From: Acidocella facilis ATCC 35904 | GTDB taxonomy: Bacteria; Pseudomonadota; Alphaproteobacteria; Acetobacterales; Acetobacteraceae | Assembly (NCBI RefSeq): GCF_000687875.1 | Contig: NZ_JHYG01000007.1 | Coordinates: 1 to 64,000, forward strand | Reading direction: 5' to 3' | Length of the DNA stretch: 64,000 nucleotides | In this document: piece after piece, positions 24,531-33,601 of the stretch | Position numbering within the stretch: position 1 is the first letter of the stretch | How the letters are laid out: every line of letters begins with the position of its first letter | The notes under the pieces: model-generated | Told to the model about the DNA's origin: nothing | Database searches by the model: none | Seen by the model: the letters and a program-made list of their open reading frames with translations, nothing else | Program-made: the position numbers and the translations under genes

Positions 24531-24936
24531 ATAAATCATAAGGCGGGGATTTTTCGAACGCTGGCAGCCCCGCATCCAATCCCTGCCAGGACACACGCTC
24601 GCACACCCAGCCCTGCGTGGTCGGGCGGATTGCCTCCGGCTCGTCCAGCGAGCCCAGCGTCACCCCTACCGAGCGCCCCTCCGGGTCCGTCATGTAAAGC
24701 GGTGTGCCGCAATCGCCGCAGAACCAACGCATCGCCGCCTTGGAAAACGCAAAGCCGCGCGCCGCGCCCTTGGTTACCGCAAAGCGGGCAGGGGGCACCT
24801 GCACCCAGGGCAGCCCCGCCGCGCCGGAGGCTTTCCGGCATTCCCGGCAGAAACATATATCCGCCACATCGCCGGGCAGATGCTCCAGCCGATAGGCCAC
24901 AGCCCCGCACAGACAGCCGCCGGTGAGGAGCGCCAT
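24529..24936 (-). CDS. GFA family (glutathione-dependent formaldehyde-activating-like) zinc protein
   Basis: 135 aa from the ATG at 24936. Zinc-binding cysteines of the family are in place: GGCLCGAVAYR (residues 6-16), CFCRECRKASG (about 28-38) and WFCGDCGTPLYM (about 71-82), followed by GVTLGSLDEP. The family adopts the Mss4-like fold; a few members were described as spontaneously aiding glutathione-formaldehyde adduct formation, but most have unknown function. The start codon overlaps the puuR stop by one base (TGATG), so it is translated together with the regulator. Confidence 0.85.
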   Translation of the reverse strand: MALLTGGCLCGAVAYRLEHLPGDVADICFCRECRKASGAAGLPWVQVPPARFAVTKGAARGFAFSKAAMRWFCGDCGTPLYMTDPEGRSVGVTLGSLDEPEAIRPTTQGWVCERVSWQGLDAGLPAFEKSPPYDL

Positions 24937-25514
24937 CAGAAGGTCGGCGGCGAGTTGGCGCTGATCAGCACGCAGGGTTCCTCGCCCTGGTTGCGGAAAC
25001 GGTGCGGAATATCGGAGCGGAAATAATAGGCATCGCCCGGATTGAGCACGCGCTCCTGCACCCCCACCGTCACCGTCAGGCTGCCCGAGACGATGATGCC
25101 GCATTCCTCGCCCTCATGGCGCAGCATCGTATCGCCAGTATCGGCCCCCGGCTGGTAGGTTTCGCGCAGCATGCCCAGCGCCCGGCCCTTAGCCTTGCGC
25201 CCGACCAGACGCATCGACATTTCCGGCTGGTAGGCGATCTCGGTCAGCTCCGCGGCGGTGAAGAACACCTCGTCCGAAGGTGAGAAATCCAATGTGAAGA
25301 AATCCGCCAGGGTCAGCGGAATGCCATCGAGTATTTTCTTCAGCGAGGAAATCGAGGGGCTGACCCGGTTCTGTTCGATCAGCGAAATCGCCCCGTTGGT
25401 CACCCCGGCGCGGCGCGCAAGTTCGCGCTGGGTCAGCCCGAAAATCTGCCGGACCAGCTTCAAGCGCGTGCCGATATCGTCCGTACTGGTTTCGGCCGGG
25501 AGGGGCACTGACAT
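24936..25514 (-). CDS. puuR: PuuR-type XRE/cupin transcriptional regulator
   Basis: 192 aa. The N-terminal helix-turn-helix (about 15-68) reads RLKLVRQIFGLTQRELARRAGV, then NGAISLIEQNRVSPSISSLKKIL. The C-terminal cupin (about 110-185) contains LRHEGEECGIIVSGSLTVTVG and LNPGDAYYFRSDIPHRFRN. This build is that of PuuR, which represses putrescine utilisation genes in E. coli. Position divergent from the polyamine importer and puuA/puuB supports the same job here. It is co-translated with the GFA gene. Confidence 0.88.
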   Translation of the reverse strand: MSVPLPAETSTDDIGTRLKLVRQIFGLTQRELARRAGVTNGAISLIEQNRVSPSISSLKKILDGIPLTLADFFTLDFSPSDEVFFTAAELTEIAYQPEMSMRLVGRKAKGRALGMLRETYQPGADTGDTMLRHEGEECGIIVSGSLTVTVGVQERVLNPGDAYYFRSDIPHRFRNQGEEPCVLISANSPPTF

Positions 25515-25672
25515 AAAACTTCGATCCTTGCGTTTAGTATTTTCAACAATTTACCTATAAACCTCGGCCTGTTGCAACAAAAAGCCGTCCGTTCGGCGAA
25601 AAGTCCTACCGAATATTCTTGACGCCTCTCAGGCAGTTAAGCGAGAGTGCGGCATTAACAAAACTTGAGGGT

Positions 25673-25703
25673 TTGCGTGCTGTGGACCAGAAAGCCGTAT
25701 AAG
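25673..25703 (+). promoter_or_regulatory. Candidate promoter of the polyamine operon
   Basis: TTGCGT (25673-25678) and TATAAG (25698-25703) with a 19-bp spacer, 39 nt before the ATPase gene. The 227-bp gap to puuR has AT-rich stretches and short palindromes (GAATATTC near 25612) but no repeat I can identify as a PuuR operator. Confidence 0.3.
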
Positions 25704-25741
25704 AATAATCAAATTTCAGGCTGTTGGCGGAGGAAAGGCTG

Positions 25742-26851
25742 ATGTCCTCCACGTTAGCCATCGCAGGTACCGAAGCCCAGACGGGGGCGCGCGGTGCAAT
25801 CTCGCTGAGCGGGATTACGCGCATTTTCGCCGGCACGATTCCGGCTGTCGATCATATCGACCTTGAGATCAAGGCCGGCGAATTCTTCACCCTTCTCGGC
25901 CCCTCGGGTTGCGGCAAGACCACGCTCTTGCGGATGATCGCGGGTTTCGAGACGCCCGATGAGGGGCGGATTTTGATTTCCGGGCGGGAGATGCAGTCCG
26001 TGCCGGCGCATGAACGCCCGGTGAATACGGTGTTCCAGTCCTACGCGCTGTTTCCGCATCTCGATGTCGAGCAGAATATCGGCTTTGGCCTGCGCATGCG
26101 CGGGGTGAAATCGGCCGAGCGCAAGCAGCGTGTCGATGCGATCATGGAGATGATGCAGATCGGCGCTTTCGCCAAGCGCAAGGCCGCACAGCTCTCTGGC
26201 GGCCAACGCCAGCGTGTGGCGTTGGCGCGCGCGCTGGTGAATGAACCGGAAGTGGTGCTGCTGGACGAGCCGCTTTCCGCTTTGGATGCGAAGCTGCGCG
26301 CGGAATTGCAGATCGAGCTGCTGCGCATGCAGAAACGCCTTGGCATGACCTTCATCTTTGTCACCCATGACCAGCACGAGGCGCTGGTGATGTCCGACCG
26401 GATGGCGGTGATGAGCAAGGGCAGGATCCAGCAGATCGGCCCGGTGCTGGATGTGTATGAGCGGCCGCGCAATGTCTTTGTCGCGGAGTTTCTGGGGCTC
26501 TCCAATATCTGGCAGATCACCCCGATCAGCGACCATGAGGCGGAAACGCCTTTGGGGCGGCTCACCATTTCCGAAATGCTGCCGGCGGCGCGCATGGCGA
26601 TGATCCGGCCGGAAAAGATCTGGCTTTATAGCGAGGATGCCGCGCCTTATGGCCGGCCCAACCAGTTTTTCGGCATCATCCGCGAAGCGATCTATATGGG
26701 GGCGGCGACGCAATATCGCGTCGAGGTCGGTGAGAATAAATTCGTGCTCGCTTACGACACCAACAACCAGGCGGCCGAGCGCAGCTGGCGGCCGGGGGAG
26801 AAGATCGTCGTTGAGCTGAAGCCCGAGAACATCATGTTGATCGAGCCATGA
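25742..26851 (+). CDS. potG: Putrescine/spermidine ABC transporter ATPase
   Basis: 369 aa from the ATG at 25742, with GGAGGAAAGG upstream deciding the start. Walker A GPSGCGKTT, Q-loop NTVFQSYALFPHL, signature LSGGQRQRVALARAL, Walker B VVLLDEPLSALDAKLR, H-loop FVTHDQHEAL. The C-terminal TOBE domain (about 290-369) includes the PEKIWLYSEDAAP segment. It hydrolyses ATP for polyamine import through the two following permeases. The stop overlaps the next start (ATGA). Confidence 0.92.
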   Translation: MSSTLAIAGTEAQTGARGAISLSGITRIFAGTIPAVDHIDLEIKAGEFFTLLGPSGCGKTTLLRMIAGFETPDEGRILISGREMQSVPAHERPVNTVFQSYALFPHLDVEQNIGFGLRMRGVKSAERKQRVDAIMEMMQIGAFAKRKAAQLSGGQRQRVALARALVNEPEVVLLDEPLSALDAKLRAELQIELLRMQKRLGMTFIFVTHDQHEALVMSDRMAVMSKGRIQQIGPVLDVYERPRNVFVAEFLGLSNIWQITPISDHEAETPLGRLTISEMLPAARMAMIRPEKIWLYSEDAAPYGRPNQFFGIIREAIYMGAATQYRVEVGENKFVLAYDTNNQAAERSWRPGEKIVVELKPENIMLIEP

Positions 26852-27762
26852 GCGGCGCTGTCACCGAAGTGGCGCTGGAGCAGGCGCGCCAGCGAAGGCG
26901 CCTGTGGATGACATCCGGCCCAGGATTATTCTGGATCGTTCTGTTTCTGTTGATCCCGAGCCTGGTGCTGCTGGGCATCGCCTTCATGAGCGCCGATGAT
27001 TATGGGGCGCCGATCCTGCCGCTGTCGCTGCAGCCGTTCCAGCAGGTGGCGGGGTTTTCGCTGCTGGGTTGGGATGCGGGCAATATCTCCATCCTGCTGC
27101 GTTCGCTCCAGCAGGCGGGCATCGCCACGCTGGTCTCGGCGGTGTTGTCCTACCCGCTGGTGTTCTTCATCCTGTCACGTCCTGAACCCATCAGGCCGCT
27201 GCTGCTTTTGTTCATCGTGCTGCCGAGCTGGACCAACCAGGTGGTGCGCACCTATGCCTGGCTGGAACTGTTGGGGCCGAACGCGCCGCTGACCTGGGTG
27301 GCGCATCATCTGCATCTGGTAGCACCTGATCTGGGCATCGCCCCGGGCAGTTTCGCGGTGACCACCGGGCTTGCCTATAATTACCTGCCCTACATGATCG
27401 TGCCGCTCTACGCCTCGGCGGAGAAGCTGGACTGGACGCTGGTGGAAGCCGGGCGGGATCTCTACGCCTCTGGGGCCAAGCTGTTTTTCCATACCGTATT
27501 TCCCCAGACTCTGCCGGGGCTTTTGTCGGGTGTCATCTTCGTGGCCATCCCCGCTTTCGGCGATTACGTGGTGCCGCAACTGCTGGGTGGCGACAAGGCG
27601 TTGATGATCGGCTCGCTGATCGCCAACCAATTCACCGAAACGCCGGACTGGCCCTATGGTGCGGCGCTGACCTTGATCATGCTCGTCGTCACCGGGCTTG
27701 GGCTTGTCGCCTTCCGGGTGCTCAGCCGCAGGCTGGGCGGGGCCGAGGAGGCGTCGATATGA
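26848..27762 (+). CDS. potH: Putrescine/spermidine ABC transporter permease PotH-like
   Basis: 304 aa, six membrane helices. The PotH/PotB type is recognised by FIVLPSWTNQVVRTYAWLELL (about 131-151), NYLPYMIVPLYASAEKLD and the EAA coupling loop LVEAGRDLYASGAKLFFHTVFPQTLPGLLSG. The first gene of the permease pair, coupled by ATGA overlaps on both sides. Confidence 0.92.
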   Translation: MSGAVTEVALEQARQRRRLWMTSGPGLFWIVLFLLIPSLVLLGIAFMSADDYGAPILPLSLQPFQQVAGFSLLGWDAGNISILLRSLQQAGIATLVSAVLSYPLVFFILSRPEPIRPLLLLFIVLPSWTNQVVRTYAWLELLGPNAPLTWVAHHLHLVAPDLGIAPGSFAVTTGLAYNYLPYMIVPLYASAEKLDWTLVEAGRDLYASGAKLFFHTVFPQTLPGLLSGVIFVAIPAFGDYVVPQLLGGDKALMIGSLIANQFTETPDWPYGAALTLIMLVVTGLGLVAFRVLSRRLGGAEEASI

Positions 27763-28595
27763 TCCCGCGCAATGTCCGCCGCGCGCTGGCCGGTTTTTCC
27801 TGGCCGATCTATGTGCTGCTCTACACGCCCCTGGCGCTGGTGGCCTGGTATTCCTTCGCCCCGGCGCCGCATACGCAGGGGCTTTCGGTCTATGCCTACG
27901 GGGTGATGCTGCACGACCATAGCGTCTTCGCCGCCCTGCGCCGTTCGCTGATATTGGCGATCGGCTCGGCGATCATCTCCACCGTGCTGGGGGTGTTGCT
28001 GGGCTATGGGCTCTCGCGCTTTCGCACGCCCGGCGCGAAGGGCGTGCTGGCGAATATGCCCAGCCTGATCATCTACACGCCGATCATCATGCCGAGCCTG
28101 GTGTTTGGTATTTCGGAGCTGATTTTCTTCAATTTCGTGCATCGCTTCACCGGCCTGCTCGGCGCCGGGCTGGGCACGATGATGATCGCGCATATCACCT
28201 TCCAGGTCCCCTACGTGACGCTGACCGTGTTCGCGCGCCTGGCCGGGCTGGACCAGAATCTGTTCGATGCCGCGCATGATCTCTATGCCAACGGGTTGAA
28301 GAGCTTCTGGCACCTGATCGTGCCGGTGGTGCAGCCGGCGATCATCGGCGGTTTCCTGCTTGGCATCACCTTGTCGATCGATGATTTCACCATCAGCTTC
28401 TTCACCGCCGGCCCCGGCAGCGTCACCTTGCCGATCTATATTTACGGCGCCATCGCCCGCAAGGGTGTTACACCCGAGATCAACGCCATCGGCACGTTGA
28501 TGATCGGTGCCGTCATTCTTCTCGCCGTGCTTCATTTCATCATCACCAGGCACCGCGCCCGCGGCGCCGAACTCGCAGCAAAAGGAACCATCTGA
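27759..28595 (+). CDS. potI: Putrescine/spermidine ABC transporter permease PotI-like
   Basis: 278 aa, six membrane helices. PotI/PotC hallmarks are LYTPLALVAWYSFAPAP, TPIIMPSLVFGISELIFF, the EAA loop LFDAAHDLYANGLKSFWHLIVP, and LSIDDFTISFFTAGPGSVTLP. Its stop overlaps the binding-protein start by one base (TGATG). Confidence 0.92.
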   Translation: MIPRNVRRALAGFSWPIYVLLYTPLALVAWYSFAPAPHTQGLSVYAYGVMLHDHSVFAALRRSLILAIGSAIISTVLGVLLGYGLSRFRTPGAKGVLANMPSLIIYTPIIMPSLVFGISELIFFNFVHRFTGLLGAGLGTMMIAHITFQVPYVTLTVFARLAGLDQNLFDAAHDLYANGLKSFWHLIVPVVQPAIIGGFLLGITLSIDDFTISFFTAGPGSVTLPIYIYGAIARKGVTPEINAIGTLMIGAVILLAVLHFIITRHRARGAELAAKGTI

Positions 28596-29656
28596 TGAAA
28601 CGCCTCTCCCTCCTCGCCGCCGGCGCGTTGGCGCTGGGGCTGGTCGCGCCGCAAATGGCGAAGGCCGACCAGCCGACTTTGAATCTGTTCATCTGGTCCG
28701 ATTATATTTCGGAATCGATCATCGACGGGTTCGAGCTGCAATGTAACTGCAAAGTCGTCGAGACGGATTACGAGAGCAACGCCGAGATGGAGGCGAAGCT
28801 GCGCGCCGGCGGCGATTCGCAATATGACGTGGTGGTGCCGTCCTCCTACTACGTGCCGGAAATGGTCGATGAGGGCTTGCTGCAGCCGGTCGATCATACG
28901 GCGCTGACCAATTTCAAGAACCTCGCCGCCCGCTTCCAGAACCCGACCTACGACCCGGGCGACAAATATTCCATCCCCTACCAGTGGGGGACCACCGGTA
29001 TTGTCTATGACCCGTCCAAGATCAAGGATCCTGGCGATGGCTGGGGGATCCTCTTCGACCCGAAGGTGAATCCGAACTATCCGTTCGTGATTCCGAAAGG
29101 CGAGGGGCGTGACCAGATCGGCGCCGCCTGCGCCTATCTCGGCTATGGCTTCAACTGCTCTGATCCGAAACAATGGATCGAGGCGGCGAAGCTGATCAAG
29201 GCGACCAAGGCGCGGCCGAATTTCGCCGGCTTCGTCGATGAAACGCCGGCGCGCGACCAGATGAAGCACGGGCTCATCGCCGCCTCCATGGCCTATAATG
29301 GTGATATCGCGGGCTGCAAGGCCGATGGCACCTGCCTGAAGCTGAAATTCTACCTGCCCAAGCAGGGCTCCGAAATCTGGGTGGATACCATGGCCATTCC
29401 CGCCCATGCCCCGCATCCTGATCTCGCCAACGAGTTCATCAACTACATACTGGATGCCAGCGTCGGCGCCTCGCTCTCCAACTTCAACCAATATGCCAGC
29501 CCGAATGCGGCAGCGCAGCCGCAGCTCTCTGGCATCATGAGCTCTGAGCTGATCACGCCCACCGCTGAACAGATGAAGAATCTGCAGTTCCTGGCCCCGC
29601 TCACCGGCGCCAAGTACAAGCTGTTCAACCAGATCTGGACCAGCGTACTGCAATAA
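28595..29656 (+). CDS. potF: Periplasmic putrescine/spermidine-binding protein
   Basis: 353 aa with signal peptide ending MAKAD (about residue 24). PotF/PotD marks: NLFIWSDYISESIIDGF, VVETDYESNAEMEAKLRAG, YDVVVPSSYYVPEM, IPYQWGTTGIVYDP, and IAASMAYNGDIA. It captures the polyamine in the periplasm. Two extra cysteine pairs are present (CNCK near residue 49 and two pairs around 175-250), which may form disulfides. Last gene of the importer; puuA follows after 52 nt. Confidence 0.92.
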   Translation: MKRLSLLAAGALALGLVAPQMAKADQPTLNLFIWSDYISESIIDGFELQCNCKVVETDYESNAEMEAKLRAGGDSQYDVVVPSSYYVPEMVDEGLLQPVDHTALTNFKNLAARFQNPTYDPGDKYSIPYQWGTTGIVYDPSKIKDPGDGWGILFDPKVNPNYPFVIPKGEGRDQIGAACAYLGYGFNCSDPKQWIEAAKLIKATKARPNFAGFVDETPARDQMKHGLIAASMAYNGDIAGCKADGTCLKLKFYLPKQGSEIWVDTMAIPAHAPHPDLANEFINYILDASVGASLSNFNQYASPNAAAQPQLSGIMSSELITPTAEQMKNLQFLAPLTGAKYKLFNQIWTSVLQ

Positions 29657-29708
29657 CCCGCGCGCGCGGCGCCTTTTTGGAGGTGCCGCGCCTTTTCATG
29701 AGGATAAC

Positions 29709-31058
29709 ATGAGTGAACAGATCAATCTGAAAGACTGGTTCGAGGAACATCGGATCACCGAAGTCGAGTGCCTGGTGCCCGACATTACCGGCATTCCCCG
29801 CGGCAAGATCATGCCGGCGGAGAAATTCATCAAAGGCGGCGCGCCGCGTCTGCCGGAGGCGATTTTCATTCAGTCCGTCACCGGCGAATATCCGGATGAC
29901 CCGACCGACAAGCTGACCGATCCCGCGATCATCGACATCAAGCTGGTGCCGGATACCTCCACCGTGCGGCTGGTGCCCTGGGCGCATGAGCCGACCGCGC
30001 AGATCATCCATGATTGCCAATACGCGAACGGCACGCCGGTGCCGATCGCGCCTCGGCAAGTCCTGCAGCGTGTGCTGAAGCTTTACGAAGAGCGTGGCTG
30101 GCAGCCGGTGCTGGCGCCGGAGCTGGAATTCTATCTGGTCGGGCGCAATACCGATCCTGATTACCCGCTGGTGCCGCCGGTTGGCCGCTCCGGCCGCCAG
30201 GAGAGCGGACGGCAAGCCTACTCGATCGACGCGGTGAACGAGTTCGATCCGCTGTTCGAGGAAATGTATGATTTCTGCGACCTGCAGGAGATGGATCTCG
30301 ACACGCTGATCCATGAGGAAGGGGCGGCGCAGGTGGAGATCAACCTGCTGCATGGCGACCCGCTGCACCGTGCGGACCAGGTGTTCCTGTTCAAGCGGAC
30401 GGTGCGTGAGGTGGCGCTGCGGCATAATATCTACGCCACCTTCATGGCCAAGCCGATGAGCAATGAGCCGGGCAGTGCGATGCATGTGCATCAGAGCATC
30501 GTCGATCCGAAAACCGGCAAGAACCTCTTCGCTGGCGCCGACGGTAAGGCCAGCCCCTTGTTCAAGAGCTATCTCGCCGGCCTGCAGAAATATATTCCCG
30601 CGACCATGCCGATTTTCGCGCCGAATGTGAATTCCTATCGCCGGCTCACGCGTTTTTCCAACGCGCCGATCAATCTGCAATGGGGCTATGACAACCGCAC
30701 TTGCGGGTTGCGCGTGCCCTTTGGCGATGCGGCGGCGATGCGCGTGGAAAACCGGGTGCCGGGGGCGGATGCGAATCCGTATCTGGCTTTCGCGGCGACG
30801 CTGGCCTGCGGCTATCTTGGTATGGTGCAGGAGTTGCAGGGTACGCCTGAGCAGATCGGCTCCGCTTACGCGGGTGAGTACACGCTGCCGCGCGAGTTGT
30901 CCCATGCGCTGGATCTGATGGACCGCTCGGCGGAAATCCGCGAGGTGTTGGGCGACCAGATTGTCGATGTACTGGTGGCGGTGAAGCGGCTGGAATACGA
31001 GACCTATCTGCGGGTGATCTCGTCCTGGGAGCGCGAGCATCTGTTGCTGAACGTCTAA
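29709..31058 (+). CDS. puuA: Gamma-glutamylputrescine synthetase (glutamine synthetase family)
   Basis: 449 aa, GAGGATA upstream. A glutamine-synthetase fold with the PuuA wording: an N-terminal ECLVPDITGIPRGKIMPAEKF, LAPELEFYLVGRN, HEEGAAQVEINLLHGDPL, MAKPMSNEPGSAMHVHQS, FAPNVNSYRRLTRFSNAPIN and NRTCGLRVPFGD. It ligates glutamate to putrescine using ATP, the first step of the gamma-glutamylated putrescine pathway. Its place between the importer and puuB fits. A housekeeping GlnA is less likely: the adenylylation-site region and length differ. Confidence 0.9.
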   Translation: MSEQINLKDWFEEHRITEVECLVPDITGIPRGKIMPAEKFIKGGAPRLPEAIFIQSVTGEYPDDPTDKLTDPAIIDIKLVPDTSTVRLVPWAHEPTAQIIHDCQYANGTPVPIAPRQVLQRVLKLYEERGWQPVLAPELEFYLVGRNTDPDYPLVPPVGRSGRQESGRQAYSIDAVNEFDPLFEEMYDFCDLQEMDLDTLIHEEGAAQVEINLLHGDPLHRADQVFLFKRTVREVALRHNIYATFMAKPMSNEPGSAMHVHQSIVDPKTGKNLFAGADGKASPLFKSYLAGLQKYIPATMPIFAPNVNSYRRLTRFSNAPINLQWGYDNRTCGLRVPFGDAAAMRVENRVPGADANPYLAFAATLACGYLGMVQELQGTPEQIGSAYAGEYTLPRELSHALDLMDRSAEIREVLGDQIVDVLVAVKRLEYETYLRVISSWEREHLLLNV

Positions 31059-31195
31059 AAGTTTTTTGGTGCCGCTTTTTTACAAAAAAGCGGCGAAAAC
31101 GTTGGGGGCGGTGGCGACGACGGTGCCACTACCCCGAACGTCTGTGGGGACTTTTTGAAAAAAGTCCCCACACCCCCAAAAACTTCTAAAACTTT
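31059..31195. repeat. Intergenic dyad repeat, copy D (full-length)
   Basis: A complete copy within the puuA-puuB gap: AAAAGTTTTTTGGT, hairpin 1 (GCCGC / GCGGC, 31071-31094), GAAAACGTT, a central GGGGGCGGTGGC...GCCACTACCCC palindrome, GAACGTC, hairpin 2 (GTGGGGAC / GTCCCCAC, 31144-31171) and CCCCCAAAAACTTCT. Because both flanking genes run in the same direction, it may attenuate puuB expression. Confidence 0.7.
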
Positions 31196-31205
31196 AGGCC
31201 CTCGG

Positions 31206-32462
31206 ATGGATAACAATTATTACCATGCCACGCGGCGTGTGGATTGTGCCGCGCCGGCGTTGGATCAGGATATTGAGACGGATGTCGCCATTATCGGTGG
31301 CGGCATCTCGGGCGTTTCCGCGGCGCTGCATCTGGCCGAGCGCGGCTTTCGGCCGGTGCTGCTGGAAGCCAAACAGATCGGCTGGGGCGCGTCCGGACGC
31401 AATGGCGGCCAGGTGCTGCCGGGCTTTGGCGCCGGGCAGCATAAAATCACCCAGCTCGTCGGCGCCCAGGAGGCGCGCAAGCTGTGGGACATGTCGGTGG
31501 AGGCGGTGGATCTGCTTTATGCCCGCATCGCCCAGCATGATATCCCCTGCGATCCGCGCCACGGCTATCTGCATGCCGCCCTGAAGCCCCGCCATGTGCG
31601 GGAGCTGCGCGAGGAGCAGGAGGCGCTGGCGAAACTCGGTGCGCCCGTCGGGGCGCTGCTGGAAGGGGCGGCATTGCGCGCCCGTCTCGCCAGCCCGCGC
31701 TATATTGCGGCGCTGGAGGATAAGCTCGCCGGGCATGTGCATCCGCTGAACTACACGCTGGGCCTGGCCAACGCGGCGCAGGCGGCCGGGGCGCGGATGT
31801 TTGCGGGCAGCCCGGTTGCGCGCATCGAGGAGGGCGATATTGTCACCTTGCATGTCGGTGCCCGCCGGGTGCGGGCGAAGCATCTCATCATCGCCGGCGG
31901 GGCCTATCTGGAGGGGCTGGAAAAGCGCCTGCGCGGCTATGTCATGCCGGTCGGCACCTATGTGATGGCGACCGAGCCGCGGGCCGATGTGCGCGCGCTC
32001 ATTCCCGGCAACGAGGCAGTGGCGGATCTGAATTTCGTGCTGGATTATTATCGCCGCTCGGCGGATGACCGCATGCTCTTCGGCGGCCGCGTCTCTTATT
32101 CAAAGCGCCCGCCGCGTAATCTGGGGGCGGCGATGCTGGCGCGGGCGGTGAAGGTGTTCCCGCAGCTCAAAGATGCCAAGGTGGAGTTCGCCTGGGGCGG
32201 GTTCGTCGACATCACCCGCAACCGCGCCCCGCATTTCGGCCGGCTGGGGCGCAATATCCTGTTCCTGGAAGGCTTCTCCGGGCATGGGCTGGCCCTCACC
32301 GGCCTGGCCGGCAAGCTGGCGGCGGAGGCGGTGGCGGGGCAGGCGGAGCGGTTTGACGTCTTCGCCCGCATCCCGCATGCGCGTTTCCCCGGTGGCGAGG
32401 CGCTGCGCACCCCGGCTCTGGTGCTGGCGACGAGCTGGTTCAGGCTGCGCGATTTGCTTTGA
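31206..32462 (+). CDS. puuB: Gamma-glutamylputrescine oxidase (FAD-dependent DAO family)
   Basis: 418 aa from the ATG at 31206; the frame is open further upstream through the repeat, but the family begins with DNNYYHATRR. The FAD Rossmann motif DVAIIGGGISGVSAALHLAERG starts at residue 26, followed by GWGASGRNGGQVLPGFG, and the C-terminal FAD loop is FLEGFSGHGLALTGLAGKL. It oxidises gamma-glutamylputrescine to gamma-glutamyl-aminobutyraldehyde with release of H2O2 and ammonia, next step after PuuA. PuuC (aldehyde dehydrogenase) and PuuD (hydrolase) are not in this window. Confidence 0.88.
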   Translation: MDNNYYHATRRVDCAAPALDQDIETDVAIIGGGISGVSAALHLAERGFRPVLLEAKQIGWGASGRNGGQVLPGFGAGQHKITQLVGAQEARKLWDMSVEAVDLLYARIAQHDIPCDPRHGYLHAALKPRHVRELREEQEALAKLGAPVGALLEGAALRARLASPRYIAALEDKLAGHVHPLNYTLGLANAAQAAGARMFAGSPVARIEEGDIVTLHVGARRVRAKHLIIAGGAYLEGLEKRLRGYVMPVGTYVMATEPRADVRALIPGNEAVADLNFVLDYYRRSADDRMLFGGRVSYSKRPPRNLGAAMLARAVKVFPQLKDAKVEFAWGGFVDITRNRAPHFGRLGRNILFLEGFSGHGLALTGLAGKLAAEAVAGQAERFDVFARIPHARFPGGEALRTPALVLATSWFRLRDLL

Positions 32463-32529
32463 GTTTGCCACTTGAGGCCTTAAGTGCAGTATAATCCGGT
32501 TACGGTTCTGTTCTTGAAGGCTTGAAAGC

Positions 32530-33399
32530 ATGTCGGTTCGCAAATTCCTTCTTCCTGTCAGCAGCATGGAGTCCGCCGCGGCGGCGCTGCAGGCCGGGCT
32601 GCTGCTGGCCCGCATGTGGAATGCGCATCTGGAGGTGCTGCATATCCAGTCCGACACGCGTGAGATCGCCCCGTTCGCGGGGGAAGGGCTGTCGGGCGCG
32701 CTGATCGAGGACATGATGAGTGCGACCGAACGCGAGGGCGGGGTGCGTGTGCGCGGGCTGCAGGCGCTTTTCGCGGAGGCGACGGAAGCCGCCGTGGTGC
32801 CGATTGCCGCCGCGCATCGTGGCACCAATGAGCCGAGTGCCAGCTTCACCACCCTCACCGGGCGCGAGGAGCAGCTGGTGGCGCATAAAGCGCGTCTGGC
32901 GGACCTGACCATCGTGCCGCACCCGCTCTCCGGCGAGGATGTCTCCGCCGCCGAGGCGCTGCATGCGGTGCTGTTCGATTCCGGCCGCCCGGTGCTGCTG
33001 GCACCGGTGGCGCCGCCCGCCAGCATCGGCAAGCGCATCGCCATTGCCTGGAATGGCACCTCCTATGCGGCCTCGGCCCTCGCCTCCGCCATGCCCTTCG
33101 TGCGCCAGGCGGAAGCGGTGCGGATTCTGGTGTGCGAGGATTATACCCGCCCCGGCCCCAGCGCGCAGGAGGTGCGCGACTATATCTCGCATCACGGCGT
33201 CGAGGCCGACATCGCCATGTTCACGTCGGTGGAGCGCAATATCGGCGCCGGGCTGCTGGCGGCGGCGCGCGCCTTCAATGCGGATCTGCTGACCATGGGG
33301 GCCTATTCCACCTCCTCACGCCTGCGCCAGCTGATCCTGGGCGGGATTACCCGGCATGTGCTGGAAAACGCGCATCTCTCGGTGCTGATGAACCGCTGA
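32530..33399 (+). CDS. Universal stress protein, tandem UspA domains
   Basis: 289 aa. Two Usp-like halves: the first (about 1-140) starts KFLLPVSSMESAAAALQAGLLLARMW, the second (about 165-289) starts GKRIAIAWNGTSYAASALASAMPFV and ends with the ATP-loop-like sequence DLLTMGAYSTSSRLRQLILGGITRHVLENAHLSVLM, where G-x2-G-x9-G-S/T is partly conserved (GAYSTSSRLRQLILGGITRHV). Cytoplasmic; role in stress survival inferred from family. It stands alone between puuB and the protease gene. Confidence 0.85.
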   Translation: MSVRKFLLPVSSMESAAAALQAGLLLARMWNAHLEVLHIQSDTREIAPFAGEGLSGALIEDMMSATEREGGVRVRGLQALFAEATEAAVVPIAAAHRGTNEPSASFTTLTGREEQLVAHKARLADLTIVPHPLSGEDVSAAEALHAVLFDSGRPVLLAPVAPPASIGKRIAIAWNGTSYAASALASAMPFVRQAEAVRILVCEDYTRPGPSAQEVRDYISHHGVEADIAMFTSVERNIGAGLLAAARAFNADLLTMGAYSTSSRLRQLILGGITRHVLENAHLSVLMNR

Positions 33400-33493
33400 G
33401 GCCGGGTTTTCCGGGCATTTCGCGGCAAATCTGGCGCTGATCTGAAACAATCTCCCCGCGGATTGAAACGAGCGCGCATGGGGGGTGAAGAAA

Positions 33494-33515
33494 TGTAACC
33501 CCCGGGGCTGTTACA
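33494..33515. promoter_or_regulatory. Palindromic candidate operator upstream of degQ
   Basis: TGTAAC (33494-33499) and GTTACA (33510-33515) are perfect inverted arms around a GC-only centre (CCCCGGGGCT), 87 nt before the protease start in an otherwise empty 202-bp gap. Spacing of 16 bp between like positions suits a response regulator or dimeric repressor. The regulator is not identifiable. Confidence 0.4.
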
Positions 33516-33601
33516 ATTGAGATCGCGCCCCCCTAGTGGCATTTAAGTCACACATCGCCGTTCAGCGGCCCCATTGTCCAGTCAGACGCAGGAGATAGAT
33601 C

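Noticed and set aside
25515-25741. Classical E. coli-type PuuR operator
   Set aside because: No clear match to the asymmetric PuuR recognition sequence; only AT-rich DNA and short palindromes are present.
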